A DNA stretch of 44,339 bases from Microbispora rosea subsp. aerata (GTDB lineage: Bacteria; Actinomycetota; Actinomycetes; Streptosporangiales; Streptosporangiaceae). Every line of letters starts with the position of its first letter. Positions within the stretch are counted from its first letter, which is position 1. A program made the position numbers and the translations under genes. Positions 8,259 through 16,407 of the stretch are shown piece by piece. The notes below the pieces were generated by a model. That model worked only from the letters and a program-made list of their open reading frames with translations. It ran no database searches and had not been told where the DNA came from. The stretch is taken from contig NZ_BMPY01000044.1 of NCBI RefSeq assembly GCF_014647835.1, positions 1 through 44,339 of the forward strand. Reading direction: 5' to 3'.

Positions 8259-9312
8259 CGGGCAGTCCCCTGGTGTAGATCGCCCGCTCCACCGTGGCGA
8301 GGTCGGGCACCGCGTCGATCTTCTGCTGGTCCTTGAGGAACTGCGCCGCGCTCACCAGGTTTTGCGCCAGCTTGCCGACCTTGCCCGGCGTGCCGAGCCA
8401 CTCGGGCGAGGCCAGGTCGGCCGGCTTGAGGAAGACGCCCTGGCTGAGCTGCGCCTTGGCCTCCTCCTTGCTGAGGTTGAGCTCGGCGCCCACCGCCTCG
8501 GCGGCGGCGTCGATGTCGGTGGCGATCAGGTCGAGCGCCCTGGCCTCGACCTTGCGCCAGGCGTCGACCGCGTCGGGGTGCGCCTCGGCGAACGCGGTCG
8601 ACACCACGCCCAGGTCGAGGGTCGGCTTGCCCGCGGTGGCCAGCTCGCGGCTGGTGATGAGCGTCTTGCCGGTCTTCTTGATCTCCTCCAGCGTCGGCAG
8701 CCAGACGTAGGCGGCGTCGATGTCGCCGCGGGTCCACGACGCCAGGATGTCCTGCGGCTCCAGGTCGACGAGGTTCACCTCCGACTCCGGCACGCCCGCC
8801 TTGTCGAGGGCGGCGAGCAGGCTGTAGTGGGCCGTCGAGGCGAACGGCGTGGCCACCTTCTTGCCGCGCAGGTCCGTGATCGAGGAGATGCCGCTGCCGT
8901 CGCGGGCGACCAGGGCCTCGTTGTCGCCGGCCACGTCGAGCACGAACGCCACCTGGTAGGGGATGTTCAGCGGCGCGGACAGCCCGCGCGCGACCGGGCT
9001 CGACCCGATGGCCGCGATGTCCACGCTCTTGGCCACGAACGCGGTGTTGACGCTGGCGCCCGAGTCGAACTTGATCCATTTGATCGTGTAGCCGGGCAGC
9101 GCCTGCTCCAGCCACCCCTTGTTCTTCACGATCAGGTCCCCGCTGGGGAACGCCTGGTAGGCCATGCGGATGGTCCGGCCCGCCGCCCCGTCGCCTCCGC
9201 CCGCCCCGGACGCGTTGCCCGAGGCGGTGCCGTTGCCGCACGCGGCCAGTACGGCGGCCGTCGCGGCGGCCAGGACGACGGGGAGCAGACGCGTGAGGCG
9301 TGGTCGTGACAT
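8242..9312 (-). CDS. ssuA: Sulfonate/taurine ABC transporter substrate-binding lipoprotein
   Basis: A 356-residue periplasmic-type binding protein. The signal sequence ends in a lipobox (VLAAC, Cys25), so it is anchored on the outer face of the membrane. RTIRMAYQAFPSGDLIVKNK, KFDSGASVNTAFVAKSVDIA and IGSSPVARGL are typical of TauA/SsuA-type NMT1-like proteins. The ATG at 9312 follows AAGGAA at about 9 nt. It lies between the permease and ATPase genes of the same operon. The conserved SP(VA)xG loop suggests taurine-like ligands, but substrate specificity is inferred from TauD in the operon. Confidence 0.85.
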   Translation of the reverse strand: MSRPRLTRLLPVVLAAATAAVLAACGNGTASGNASGAGGGDGAAGRTIRMAYQAFPSGDLIVKNKGWLEQALPGYTIKWIKFDSGASVNTAFVAKSVDIAAIGSSPVARGLSAPLNIPYQVAFVLDVAGDNEALVARDGSGISSITDLRGKKVATPFASTAHYSLLAALDKAGVPESEVNLVDLEPQDILASWTRGDIDAAYVWLPTLEEIKKTGKTLITSRELATAGKPTLDLGVVSTAFAEAHPDAVDAWRKVEARALDLIATDIDAAAEAVGAELNLSKEEAKAQLSQGVFLKPADLASPEWLGTPGKVGKLAQNLVSAAQFLKDQQKIDAVPDLATVERAIYTRGLPDVLAP

Positions 9313-9380
9313 GGCGGGAAGTTCCTTTTTGTACGGAGGTTGCGCGGAGGTTGTGCACGAGAGGAGGGAGCGAGAAGCGG

Positions 9381-10274
9381 TCAGGCGCGTCCGCGCCAGG
9401 GGATGAGCCGGGTCTCCGCGGCGCGCAGCAGGCCGTCGATCAGCAGCCCGGACAGGCCGATGGCGAGCAGCCCGAGCACCACGACGTCGGTCTGCAGGTA
9501 ACGCTGGGCGTCGCGGACCATCCCCCCGATGCCGGGCACGCCGTTGACGGTCTCGGCCGCGACGACGGAGGAGTACGCGACCCCGACGGCCAGCCGGACC
9601 CCGGTGAAGATCTCGGGCAGTGCGGAGGGCAGCACCACATCCTTGATCACGTCCCATCGTGAGGCGCCCAGCGCCCTGGCCGCCTCCACCAAGCCGGTCG
9701 GCGCGCCGTGGACGGCCGCGGCGGTGGCCACGGCGACCGGCGGGAGCGCGGCGACGGCGAGCAGCCACAGCTTGGGCGTCTCGTCGATGCCGAACCAGAT
9801 GATGAGCAGGCTGAAGTACGCCAGCGGGGGCAGGGCTCGTACGAAGGTCACGACCGGCTCGGCCACGAGGCGGATCCACGGCACGACGCCCAGGACGACG
9901 CCGAGGACGAGCCCCGCCGCGACGCCGAGCGCCGAGCCGATGAGGATGCGGCGCAGGCTGATCCCCAGGTGCTCGACGAGCAGGTGACCGCCGTAGCCGC
10001 GGACGCCGTCGTGGGTGGTGGACAGCAGGACGAGCTGGTCCCACACGGCCCGGGGCGCGGGCACGAACGACGGGTTGTCCGCCGCGACCGCCGCGAGCTG
10101 CCACAGGCCGAGCAGCGCGAGCAGCGACAGCACCCGCACACCGGTTCGGCGGAGCCGGCGCCCCCGCCGGGCGGGCGGCGTGCCGGTGCGCGGCCCGTCG
10201 GCTGGCGGCGGGCTCGCGGGTACGGCGTCCGACGGCCGGGCGGCGGGGACCGATCTGGAGAGAGAAGACGTCAC
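9381..10274 (-). CDS. ssuC: Sulfonate/taurine ABC transporter permease
   Basis: A 297-residue inner-membrane permease with about six hydrophobic segments, the first being VLSLLALLGLWQLAAVAA. The cytoplasmic EAA loop is EAARALGASRWDVIKDVVLP, in the BPD_transp_1 fold of the SsuC/TauC group. I chose the GTG at 10274 because GGAG sits 6 nt upstream; the longer in-frame start at 10325 has no such signal and would add a non-homologous tail. It is the first structural gene after the leader peptide at 10404-10481. Confidence 0.85.
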   Translation of the reverse strand: MTSSLSRSVPAARPSDAVPASPPPADGPRTGTPPARRGRRLRRTGVRVLSLLALLGLWQLAAVAADNPSFVPAPRAVWDQLVLLSTTHDGVRGYGGHLLVEHLGISLRRILIGSALGVAAGLVLGVVLGVVPWIRLVAEPVVTFVRALPPLAYFSLLIIWFGIDETPKLWLLAVAALPPVAVATAAAVHGAPTGLVEAARALGASRWDVIKDVVLPSALPEIFTGVRLAVGVAYSSVVAAETVNGVPGIGGMVRDAQRYLQTDVVVLGLLAIGLSGLLIDGLLRAAETRLIPWRGRA

Positions 10275-10381
10275 AGGTCGCTCCGGAGGCGAGAACGCCG
10301 CACCACACCATTCAGAGGCGGGCACGGTCGTACGGCGGCGAGGGGATGACGGCCGGCGAAGGCCGCCGCGCCGGTCGTGAG

Positions 10382-10400
10382 GCCGGTGTTCGGGACCGGC
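10382..10400 (-). promoter_or_regulatory. Hairpin immediately after the leader peptide stop
   Basis: GCCGGT and ACCGGC form a perfect 6-bp stem around a 7-nt loop, starting three nucleotides after the leader TGA. Further G/C-rich pairing (10349-10370) follows before the permease start. This is the position where a ribosome stalled or terminating on the leader would change RNA folding, so it is a candidate attenuation element. No U-tract follows, so it may act on translation or through Rho. Confidence 0.4.
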
Positions 10401-10403
10401 GGT

Positions 10404-10481
10404 TCAGGAGCGACAGGCCGAGCCGTTCAACCGGCCCGGGTCGACGTGCCGACGCCGGACCAACCGCGATGCGAGGTACAT
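10404..10481 (-). CDS. Sulfur-operon leader peptide (25 residues, cysteine near the end)
   Basis: A short frame begins MYLASRLV, has the core RRRHVDPGRL and ends SACRS. It matches the actinobacterial 'putative leader peptide' pattern, basic R-R-H-[IV]-D followed by a Cys two or three residues from the end, which is found in front of sulfur assimilation and sulfonate transport genes. AGGA lies 7 nt before ATG 10481 (the ATG at 10487 has no room for a ribosome-binding site). It ends 130 bp upstream of the permease start. The single Cys codon two codons before the stop suggests regulation by ribosome stalling when cysteinyl-tRNA is scarce; that is inference from the family. It is too short for usual gene callers. 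Confidence 0.75.
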   Translation of the reverse strand: MYLASRLVRRRHVDPGRLNGSACRS

Positions 10482-10485
10482 ATGC

Positions 10486-10501
10486 ATTTCCTACCAGAAA
10501 T
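10486..10501 (-). promoter_or_regulatory. Palindrome ATTTC-N6-GAAAT over the leader ribosome-binding site
   Basis: A perfect 5-6-5 inverted repeat covers the AGGA of the leader peptide. A TATATT hexamer (10504-10499 on the minus strand) overlaps it and could be the -10 of a promoter giving a very short untranslated leader. The site could be an operator for a sulfur regulator. A real -35 box was not recognised. Confidence 0.35.
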
Positions 10502-10504
10502 ATA

Positions 10505-10870
10505 GGTTGATGGCAATCGGCCTTGCGCCCACGCCGACCGGCCGGGCATCGGCAGCCCGGTCACTCGACGCGGAACAGGCGGGAGCCCTGCCCCTGCGGC
10601 GAGCCGGACGGACCCGGCGGCGGGCTCGGGTGGCGCGAAGAAGGCCGCGACGACCGGCCGGCGCACAGACGCAAGGGCCACATCCCTTCCTCACCGCCAA
10701 AGCCCGGCCGACCGGCCGATCTCACACGCGAAGGATTGCCGGCCGCGAAAACCCGGGTCGACCGATTTCCAACGCGCGAAGGGCCACGCCGGACAATCGG
10801 CGTGGCCCTCACGATGGGGCGTCCCGTCGCGCGGCGTCGGGAGCCGCCGCGTACGGGCGCACGCCCGGTG
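10505..10870. other. Intergenic region, no gene recognised
   Basis: About 365 bp upstream of the sulfonate operon leader and downstream of the serine hydrolase gene. Open frames on both strands cross it but show no family signatures or ribosome-binding sites. It should hold the sulfonate promoter at its left end and the terminator of the hydrolase gene at its right end; neither has a clear U-tract hairpin. Confidence 0.35.
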
Positions 10871-12100
10871 TCAGTCGTCGATGACCTGGTAGAGCGTGGT
10901 CCAGAAGTCGTGGATGAGCCGCATCGAGTCCGGGGTGGACGCCCCGACCTGGGTGAGCAGGATGCCGGTGAGCCGCTTGGCCGGGTCGGCGTAGGCCGCG
11001 GTGCCGCTTCCGCCGTCCCAGCCGAACTGGCCGACGGAGGCGTAGTCGCCGCGGTAGGTGCGCACCGCCATCCCCAAGCCCCAGCCGCCGTGCTGCCCCT
11101 GACCATGCGAGATGTGGACATTGTCGGCCGCCATCGCGTTTCTCGCGGCGTTCTGCTCGGGCGTGAGGCGGTTGGTGGTCATCAGCTCGACGGCGGGCCG
11201 GGACAGGATCCGCTCGCTCCCGTGCGTCCCGCCGTTCAGCAGCATCCGGAAGTAGGCGTGGTAGTCGTCCACGGTGGAGACCAGCCCGCCGCCGCCGCTC
11301 GGGAACGCCGGAGGCAGGCTCCACCGTCCGCCCTCGGCCTCGTCCCACACGAGGAACTCACCGGTCCGCGGGTCGGGGGCGTAGAGGTCCGGCAGCCGGT
11401 CGATGTCTTCGGCGGGCACGTGGAAACCGGTGTCCTTCATGCCCAGCGGCTCGAAGACGCGTTCGCGCAGAAACTCCTCGAACGGCCGGCCCGTGACCCG
11501 GGAGACGAGCACGCCGACCAGGTCGCTGCTGATCTGGTACTGCCAGCGCTCTCCGGGCTGGTGCATCAGCGGAAGCTCCCCCAGGCGGCGCATCCACTCG
11601 TCCGGCTCGGGCATCGGCTCCGGCAGGTTGGGCGTGAGCCCCCGCTCGAAGACGGCGTTCATGATCGGAGTGCCGAGCGACGTCATGTCCATGCCGAGCC
11701 CGAAGGTGGAGGTCAGCACGTCCCGGACGCTGATCGGCCGCCGCGCCGGCACGGTGTCGTCGAGCGGGCCGTCCACCCGACTCAGCACCCGGCGGTCGGC
11801 GAGCTCGGGCAGCCACTCCTCCACGGTGTCGTCCAGCCGCAGCCGGCACTCGTCGATCAAAATCATGGCCGCCGCGATCGTGACCGGCTTGGACGTGGAC
11901 GCCATCCTGAAGATCGTGTCCCGGCGCATCGGGGCGCCGCCGCCGTGGCGCATTGTCCCGATCGCCTCGACGTACGTCTCGTCATCCCGGCCAACCAGGG
12001 CGACGACCCCGGGGATCTTCCCGGACTCGACATGCCGGGCCAGCACGTCGCGCACCCTGCGCAATCCCGTCGCGGACAGGCCGCCGTCGCCGTTCCCCAT
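10871..12100 (-). CDS. Serine hydrolase of the beta-lactamase (class C / PF00144) family
   Basis: A 409-residue protein with the penicillin-binding fold. FRMASTSKPVTIAAAMILID holds the catalytic SxxK (STSK). The second motif region is WQYQISSDLVGVLV, where a Tyr stands in place of the usual YxN. The third is GWDGGSGTAAYADP instead of HTG or KTG. LGMKDTGFHVP and FPSGGGGLVSTVDDYHAYF are typical of esterase/EstB-like members. No signal peptide is visible, so it is probably cytosolic, with esterase or amidase activity rather than antibiotic resistance. I chose the ATG at 12100 with GGGGAG 5 nt upstream. It is divergent from a MarR-like regulator gene. Confidence 0.75.
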   Translation of the reverse strand: MGNGDGGLSATGLRRVRDVLARHVESGKIPGVVALVGRDDETYVEAIGTMRHGGGAPMRRDTIFRMASTSKPVTIAAAMILIDECRLRLDDTVEEWLPELADRRVLSRVDGPLDDTVPARRPISVRDVLTSTFGLGMDMTSLGTPIMNAVFERGLTPNLPEPMPEPDEWMRRLGELPLMHQPGERWQYQISSDLVGVLVSRVTGRPFEEFLRERVFEPLGMKDTGFHVPAEDIDRLPDLYAPDPRTGEFLVWDEAEGGRWSLPPAFPSGGGGLVSTVDDYHAYFRMLLNGGTHGSERILSRPAVELMTTNRLTPEQNAARNAMAADNVHISHGQGQHGGWGLGMAVRTYRGDYASVGQFGWDGGSGTAAYADPAKRLTGILLTQVGASTPDSMRLIHDFWTTLYQVIDD

Positions 12101-12225
12101 CGCGACTCCCCTCACTCATTGTTCGCAAATCTCTGAACGACAGCGCACGCTACATTGCATTCACAAACTCGTCAACAATGCTGCAGGCCCTAAGCAACAC
12201 ATCTATGCTGCGACTTCGCGTCATG

Positions 12226-12302
12226 TTTTGCAATGAGAATGAAAGCAAACGCAATAGGCGATCGGGTCCGTTTTGCAATGGGCTTGCGAGTGAACGCATA
12301 CT
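12226..12302 (+). promoter_or_regulatory. Regulatory region with repeated TTTTGCAATG and a promoter
   Basis: TTTTGCAATG occurs at 12226-12235 and again at 12271-12280, 45 bp apart (about four helical turns). The second copy contains TTGCAA (12273-12278), and 18 bp further is CATACT (12297-12302), a plausible -35/-10 pair for the regulator gene at 12382. The repeats are good candidates for autoregulatory binding sites in this divergent intergenic region. Confidence 0.45.
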
Positions 12303-12381
12303 GTGCCGCGGGCCGTACGGCTCCGCGCACACCGCGCGACAGGACGCCGCGCACGCCACCGCAGACGGGAGACGAGCATCG

Positions 12382-13158
12382 ATGCCCGGAGGCAGACTCA
12401 CCGACGAGGACCGCCGGCACATCGCGGCCGGGCTGGCCGAGGGGCTCGGATACGCGGAGATCGGCCGGCGTCTGGGCCGCCCCGCCTCGACGATCATGCG
12501 GGAGGTGACCCGCAACGGCGGGCCCGGCGGCTACGCGGCGGACCGGGCGCACGAGGCCACCCGGCAACGCGCGCGCCGCCGCAGGCAGCCCCGGCCTCCG
12601 GCCGCGCCGGTCCCCGACGGCGGCCACGGACGCGACCCCGAGGCCGTACGGGACTTCACGGAGGCCTTCATCACTCTGCTCGTGCGGCAGGGGCTGCCCC
12701 GGATGGAGGCCCGGGTGCTGGCCTGCCTGTACGTCGACGACTCCGGCGCCGCCACCGCCGCCGACCTGGTCCAGCGGCTGCGCGTCAGCCCCGCGTCGAT
12801 CTCACACGCCGTCGCCTTCCTCGAGCAGCAGGGAATGCTCAGGCGGGAGCGGGTCCCGGGCACGCGGCGCGAACGCTACGTCGTGGACGACGAGATCTGG
12901 CTGCGGTCCATGCAGGCGTCCCTGCGGATGAACGAGGCACTGGCGGACGCGTCGCGGCGCGGGGCCGAGATCTTCGGGGCCGCGACCCCGGCGGGCGCCC
13001 GCTTCGCGTCCTCCGCCGAACTCCTGCTCCTGGTGAGCGATGCCTTCCGGCAGGTCATCGAGCGCTGGCAGCAGGCCCGGGCCGCCCAGCGTCCGGACCC
13101 GCCGGCCCCGCCGCACGGCCCCGCGTCCGAGACGACAGGCGCGCCACCGGCCACCTGA
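12382..13158 (+). CDS. Transcriptional regulator: HTH_38 domain fused to a MarR/GbsR-like domain
   Basis: A 258-residue protein with two different DNA-binding modules. Residues ~3-55 (GRLTDEDRRHIAAGLAEGLG, YAEIGRRLGRPASTIMREVT, RNGG) are an IS30-repressor-like HTH_38. After a basic Arg-rich linker, residues ~100-200 form a winged helix of the MarR/GbsR type (MEARVLACLYVDDSGAATAA, RLRVSPASISHAVAFLEQQG, VPGTRRERYVV). The C-terminus is helical and Pro-rich. It probably represses or activates the divergent serine hydrolase and itself. The ATG at 12382 follows GGGAGACGAG. The fusion is seen in actinomycetes, but its ligand is unknown to me. Confidence 0.7.
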   Translation: MPGGRLTDEDRRHIAAGLAEGLGYAEIGRRLGRPASTIMREVTRNGGPGGYAADRAHEATRQRARRRRQPRPPAAPVPDGGHGRDPEAVRDFTEAFITLLVRQGLPRMEARVLACLYVDDSGAATAADLVQRLRVSPASISHAVAFLEQQGMLRRERVPGTRRERYVVDDEIWLRSMQASLRMNEALADASRRGAEIFGAATPAGARFASSAELLLLVSDAFRQVIERWQQARAAQRPDPPAPPHGPASETTGAPPAT

Positions 13159-13479
13159 CCCGATCACACGGCCCCCGGTGCGTACGGCTACCGCGTGCTG
13201 CCCGCGACCACCCGGCCGCGCGGCCGATGAAGACGACGGCGCGGGCGCCGGCCGGAGAGATTACACCGACCCACAGCCGGCGTTCGCCGTGCGGCCCGCC
13301 ACACGAAGCGCCTCAGCGGTCGCCGACCTTGCCGCCGCGCGGTCCGCACTCGTCCCGCTCCGGCAAGGAGGTGCCGGGGCATGCCACGAGGCCGGCCGGC
13401 GCGACCCCGGCGCCTCGTCCGCTGTCGGACCGGAGGGCCAGCGCCGCGCAGGCCCGGGCGCACCCGCGACATGAGCGTC
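13159..13479. other. Intergenic region between convergent genes, no gene recognised
   Basis: About 320 bp. Short G/C-rich palindromes such as CGGCCGCGCGGCCG near 13213 could act as transcription-ending hairpins for the convergent genes, but no U-tract is present. The small frames crossing it are shadows. Confidence 0.35.
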
Positions 13480-14304
13480 TCAGTGGTCGCGGGCGTCGGT
13501 GAGGACGCGGCGGGCCTGGCGGACGACGGCCTCGTCCACGAAACGGCCGTCGGCGAGGGCGACCGCGCCCCGGTCGGCGGCGGAGACGACCTCCATGGCG
13601 GCCGCGATCTCCTCCTCGGTCGGGCGGTAGGCCGCCGCGATCACCGGAAGCTGGACGGGATGGATGGCCGCCCGGCCGCGAAAACCCATCGCCCGGCCCT
13701 CGGCGCAGGAGGCGGCCAGGCCGTCGAGGTCGCGGACGTGCGGATACACCGACTGCGCCGGTGCGGGCAGCCCCGCCGCCCGCGCGGCGACCACGATGCG
13801 GGACCGCGCCCAGGCCAGGCCCGCCTCGCCGGTCACGCCGAGGTCGGCGCGCAGGTCGGCCTCGCCCAGCCCGATCCCGGCGACCGCCGGGGAGGCCGTG
13901 GCGATCTCGTACGCCCGCTCCAGCCCGAGGGCGGACTCGATGGTCGGCCGCAGCGGCACGCCCGGCGCCATGTCGGCGATCCGGCGGACCTCGTCGGCCG
14001 ACTCCACCTTGGGGATGCGCAGGCCGCCGCCGTGGTGCAGCAACGCTCCGAGCGCGTGCAGGTCCGCCTGGCCGTACGGCGTGCGGACGTCGTTGACGCG
14101 GATCTCCACGCGCGGCTGGGGCGTGGCCAGCAGGGCGACGGCCTCGGCCCGGGCGGCGTTCTTGCGCTCCGGGGCGACCGCGTCCTCAAGGTCCACGATG
14201 ACCATGTCCGCCGCGCCGCGGAGGGCCTTGGCGATCCGGTCCGGGCGGTCGGCCGGCACGTACAGCCACGTCAGAGGGGCGACATTCGACTCGGCTCCTC
14301 GCAT
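13480..14304 (-). CDS. HpcH/HpaI aldolase / citrate lyase beta-like (CitE) protein
   Basis: A 274-residue TIM-barrel lyase. LTWLYVPADRPDRIAKALRG at the N-terminus, VIVDLEDAVAP (Asp-Leu-Glu-Asp near 38), RVEIRVNDVRT, LRIPKVESADEVRRIA, RPTIESALGLERA and RAMGFRGRAAIHPVQLPVI are diagnostic for the CitE/malyl-CoA lyase/HpcH group, which cleaves or forms C-C bonds of 3-hydroxy acids or their CoA esters with Mg2+. ATG 14304 is preceded by GGAGG. It is the last gene of the eleven-gene operon and follows a CoA-transferase, suggesting that it acts on the CoA ester made by that enzyme. The true substrate is unknown. Confidence 0.8.
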   Translation of the reverse strand: MRGAESNVAPLTWLYVPADRPDRIAKALRGAADMVIVDLEDAVAPERKNAARAEAVALLATPQPRVEIRVNDVRTPYGQADLHALGALLHHGGGLRIPKVESADEVRRIADMAPGVPLRPTIESALGLERAYEIATASPAVAGIGLGEADLRADLGVTGEAGLAWARSRIVVAARAAGLPAPAQSVYPHVRDLDGLAASCAEGRAMGFRGRAAIHPVQLPVIAAAYRPTEEEIAAAMEVVSAADRGAVALADGRFVDEAVVRQARRVLTDARDH

Positions 14305-14365
14305 GTCCTCCTCCCCCGACGACCGCTGTCGCCCGCCGGAGCCGCGGGGGCCGCGACGTGACACG

Positions 14366-15529
14366 TCACACCACCCCCTTGGCGCGCAGGGCCTCGATCT
14401 CCGCGTCGGTCAGCCCGAGGCCGCGCAGGATCTCGTCGGTGTCGGCGCCGTGCGGACGGCCCGTCCACCGGATGCGCCCCGGGGTCTGCGACAGGCGGAA
14501 CATCACGTTCTGCATCCGCAGCGGGCCCAGCTCGGGGTCTTCCACCGTGGTCACCGCGTCGAGCGCCGTCAGCTGCGGGTCGGTCAGCACGTCGCGCACG
14601 TCGTAGATCGGCGCCACGGCGGCCTCCGCCTCCTCGAACGCCCGCAGCACCTCCTCCCGGGTCCGCTCGCCGACCCAGGACGCCACGGCCGCGTCGAGCT
14701 CGTCGGCGTGCGCCACCCGGCCCGCGCCGGTGGCGAACCACGGCTGCTCGGCCAGGTCGGGCCGCCCGACCAGGCGCATGACCCGTTCGGCGATGCTCTG
14801 CGCCGAGGTGGAGACCGCGACCCAGGAGCCGTCGCGGCACCGGTAGGTGTTGCGCGGCGCGTTGTTGACCGACCGGTTGCCCGTACGCGGGGGCACGATG
14901 CCGAGCTGGTCGTAGATGGTCGGCTGGGCGCCGAGCACGGTGAGGATCGGCTCGATGATCGACAGGTCCACGACCTGCCCCCGCCCGGACCGCAGGGCCG
15001 TCATCACCGCGAACGCCGTGGCCAGCGCGCAGATGCCGTCCGCGAGCCCGAACGGCGGCAGCGTGGGCGGCCCGTCCGGCTCGCCCGTCATCGCGGCGAA
15101 CCCGCTCATCGCCTCGGCGAGGGTGCCGAAGCCGGGCCGCCTGGCGTACGGGCCGAACTGGCCGAAGCCGGTGATTCTGGCGAGCACCAGGCCGGGGTTG
15201 GCCGCGCTGAGCCGGTCCCAGGACAGGTTCCAGCGCTCCAGCGTGCCGGGGCGGAAGTTCTCGATGAGCACGTCGGCGTCCTCGACCAGCCGGACCAGCA
15301 GGTCCTGGCCCTCCGTCGTGGACAGGTCGAGCGTCATCGTCCGCTTGTTGCGGCCGAGCATCTTCCACCACAGCCCGCCGGGGCCGTGCCCGCGCGACGG
15401 GTCCGGCCTGCGCGGGTGCTCGATCTTGATGACGTCCGCGCCGTAGTCGCCGAGCAGCATCGCGGCGGTCGGCCCGGCGAACAGCGTCGCGGCGTCGATG
15501 ACGCGCACGCCGTCGAGCGGCCCGTTCAC
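14366..15529 (-). CDS. Family III CoA-transferase (CaiB/BaiF type)
   Basis: A 387-residue cytosolic enzyme that moves CoA between carboxylic acids. GVRVIDAATLFAGPTAAMLL, GDYGADVIKIEHP, DVLIENFRPGTLERWNLSWD and ITGFGQFGPYA are the typical N-terminal motifs. PPTLPPFGLADGICALATAF holds the conserved Asp (164) used as the covalent catalytic carboxylate in the family. The start is a GTG whose last two bases overlap the ribokinase stop (GTGA), so the genes are translationally coupled. Together with the downstream CitE-like lyase it suggests activation and cleavage of a dicarboxylic or hydroxy acid. Specificity cannot be read from sequence alone. Confidence 0.85.
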   Translation of the reverse strand: MNGPLDGVRVIDAATLFAGPTAAMLLGDYGADVIKIEHPRRPDPSRGHGPGGLWWKMLGRNKRTMTLDLSTTEGQDLLVRLVEDADVLIENFRPGTLERWNLSWDRLSAANPGLVLARITGFGQFGPYARRPGFGTLAEAMSGFAAMTGEPDGPPTLPPFGLADGICALATAFAVMTALRSGRGQVVDLSIIEPILTVLGAQPTIYDQLGIVPPRTGNRSVNNAPRNTYRCRDGSWVAVSTSAQSIAERVMRLVGRPDLAEQPWFATGAGRVAHADELDAAVASWVGERTREEVLRAFEEAEAAVAPIYDVRDVLTDPQLTALDAVTTVEDPELGPLRMQNVMFRLSQTPGRIRWTGRPHGADTDEILRGLGLTDAEIEALRAKGVV

Positions 15530-16407
15530 ATTCCCTCCATCAGGCGGTCGATCTCGTGACGATGGGGCATGGAGGTGCTCGCGCCCTCCCGCTGCACCGA
15601 CAGAGCCGCCGCGGCAGAGGCGAAGCGCAGCGCCCGCGCCGGGTCGTGCCCCTCGGTCCTGGCCACGGCGAGCGCGCCAGCGAAGGTGTCCCCCGCCGCC
15701 GTGGTGTCCACCGCCCGCACCGGTACGGCGGGCTGGTGCAGCCGGGTGCCGTCGCGCGAGCCGTACAGGGCGCCCCGCGCGCCCAGGGTGACGACGGCCT
15801 CGGGGACGAGGTCGAGCAGCGCCTCCAGCGCGTCCCCGGGGTCGTCCCGGCCGGTGAGGGCCGCCGCCTCGTGCTCGTTGGGCACGATGAGGCCGACGGC
15901 CTCCAGCAGTTCGGCGGGCAGCGGCGCCGCCGGGGCCGGGGTCAAGATCACCTCGGTGCCGGGCACGTGGGCCGCGGCGACCACGGCGTCCATCGGCAGC
16001 TCCAGTTGCAGCAGCAGCGCGTCGGACCTGGCGATGGTCTCCGCGTCCCGGCCGGTGGGCCCGGTGATCGTGCCGTTCGCGCCGGGCACCACGATGATCG
16101 AGTTGTCGCCGCCGTCCTGCACGACGATGTGCGCGACGCCCGAGGGGCCGGGCACGACGCGCAGCCCGCTCGTGTCGACGCCCGCCTCGGCGAGCGCGGC
16201 GCGCAGCCCCGGCCCGAACGCGTCGTCTCCCACGGCCCCGAGGAAGGCCACCTCGGCCCCCGCCCGTGCCGCGGCGATCGCTTGGTTGGCCCCCTTGCCG
16301 CCGGGGATCGTGCGGAACGCACGGCCTGTGATGGTCTCCCCTGGTTTCGGGGCCTGGGCGACGTACGCCACCAGGTCCATGTTGGCGCTGCCGAACACCG
16401 AGATCAT
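15526..16407 (-). CDS. rbsK: Ribokinase (PfkB family)
   Basis: A 293-residue sugar kinase closely matching RbsK: FGSANMDLVAYVAQAPKPGE, the first PfkB signature GGKGANQAIAAARAG, FLGAVGDDAFG, LLQLELPMDAVVAAA, LTPAPAAPLP, IVPNEHEAAALTG and the second signature AVDTTAAGDTFAGAL with the catalytic Asp. It phosphorylates ribose, or a close relative, at O5 in the cytosol. The ATG at 16407 overlaps the stop of the upstream ADP-ribosylglycohydrolase gene (ATGA), and its own stop overlaps the CoA-transferase start. Coupling to four ARH-type genes suggests that the ribose comes from a ribosyl compound. Confidence 0.85.
   Translation of the reverse strand: MISVFGSANMDLVAYVAQAPKPGETITGRAFRTIPGGKGANQAIAAARAGAEVAFLGAVGDDAFGPGLRAALAEAGVDTSGLRVVPGPSGVAHIVVQDGGDNSIIVVPGANGTITGPTGRDAETIARSDALLLQLELPMDAVVAAAHVPGTEVILTPAPAAPLPAELLEAVGLIVPNEHEAAALTGRDDPGDALEALLDLVPEAVVTLGARGALYGSRDGTRLHQPAVPVRAVDTTAAGDTFAGALAVARTEGHDPARALRFASAAAALSVQREGASTSMPHRHEIDRLMEGM

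Noticed and set aside
8242-10311. 689-residue frame covering binding protein and permease
   Set aside because: Only the last 356 residues are the binding protein, starting at ATG 9312 with a signal peptide; the upstream part is the out-of-frame shadow of the permease gene.
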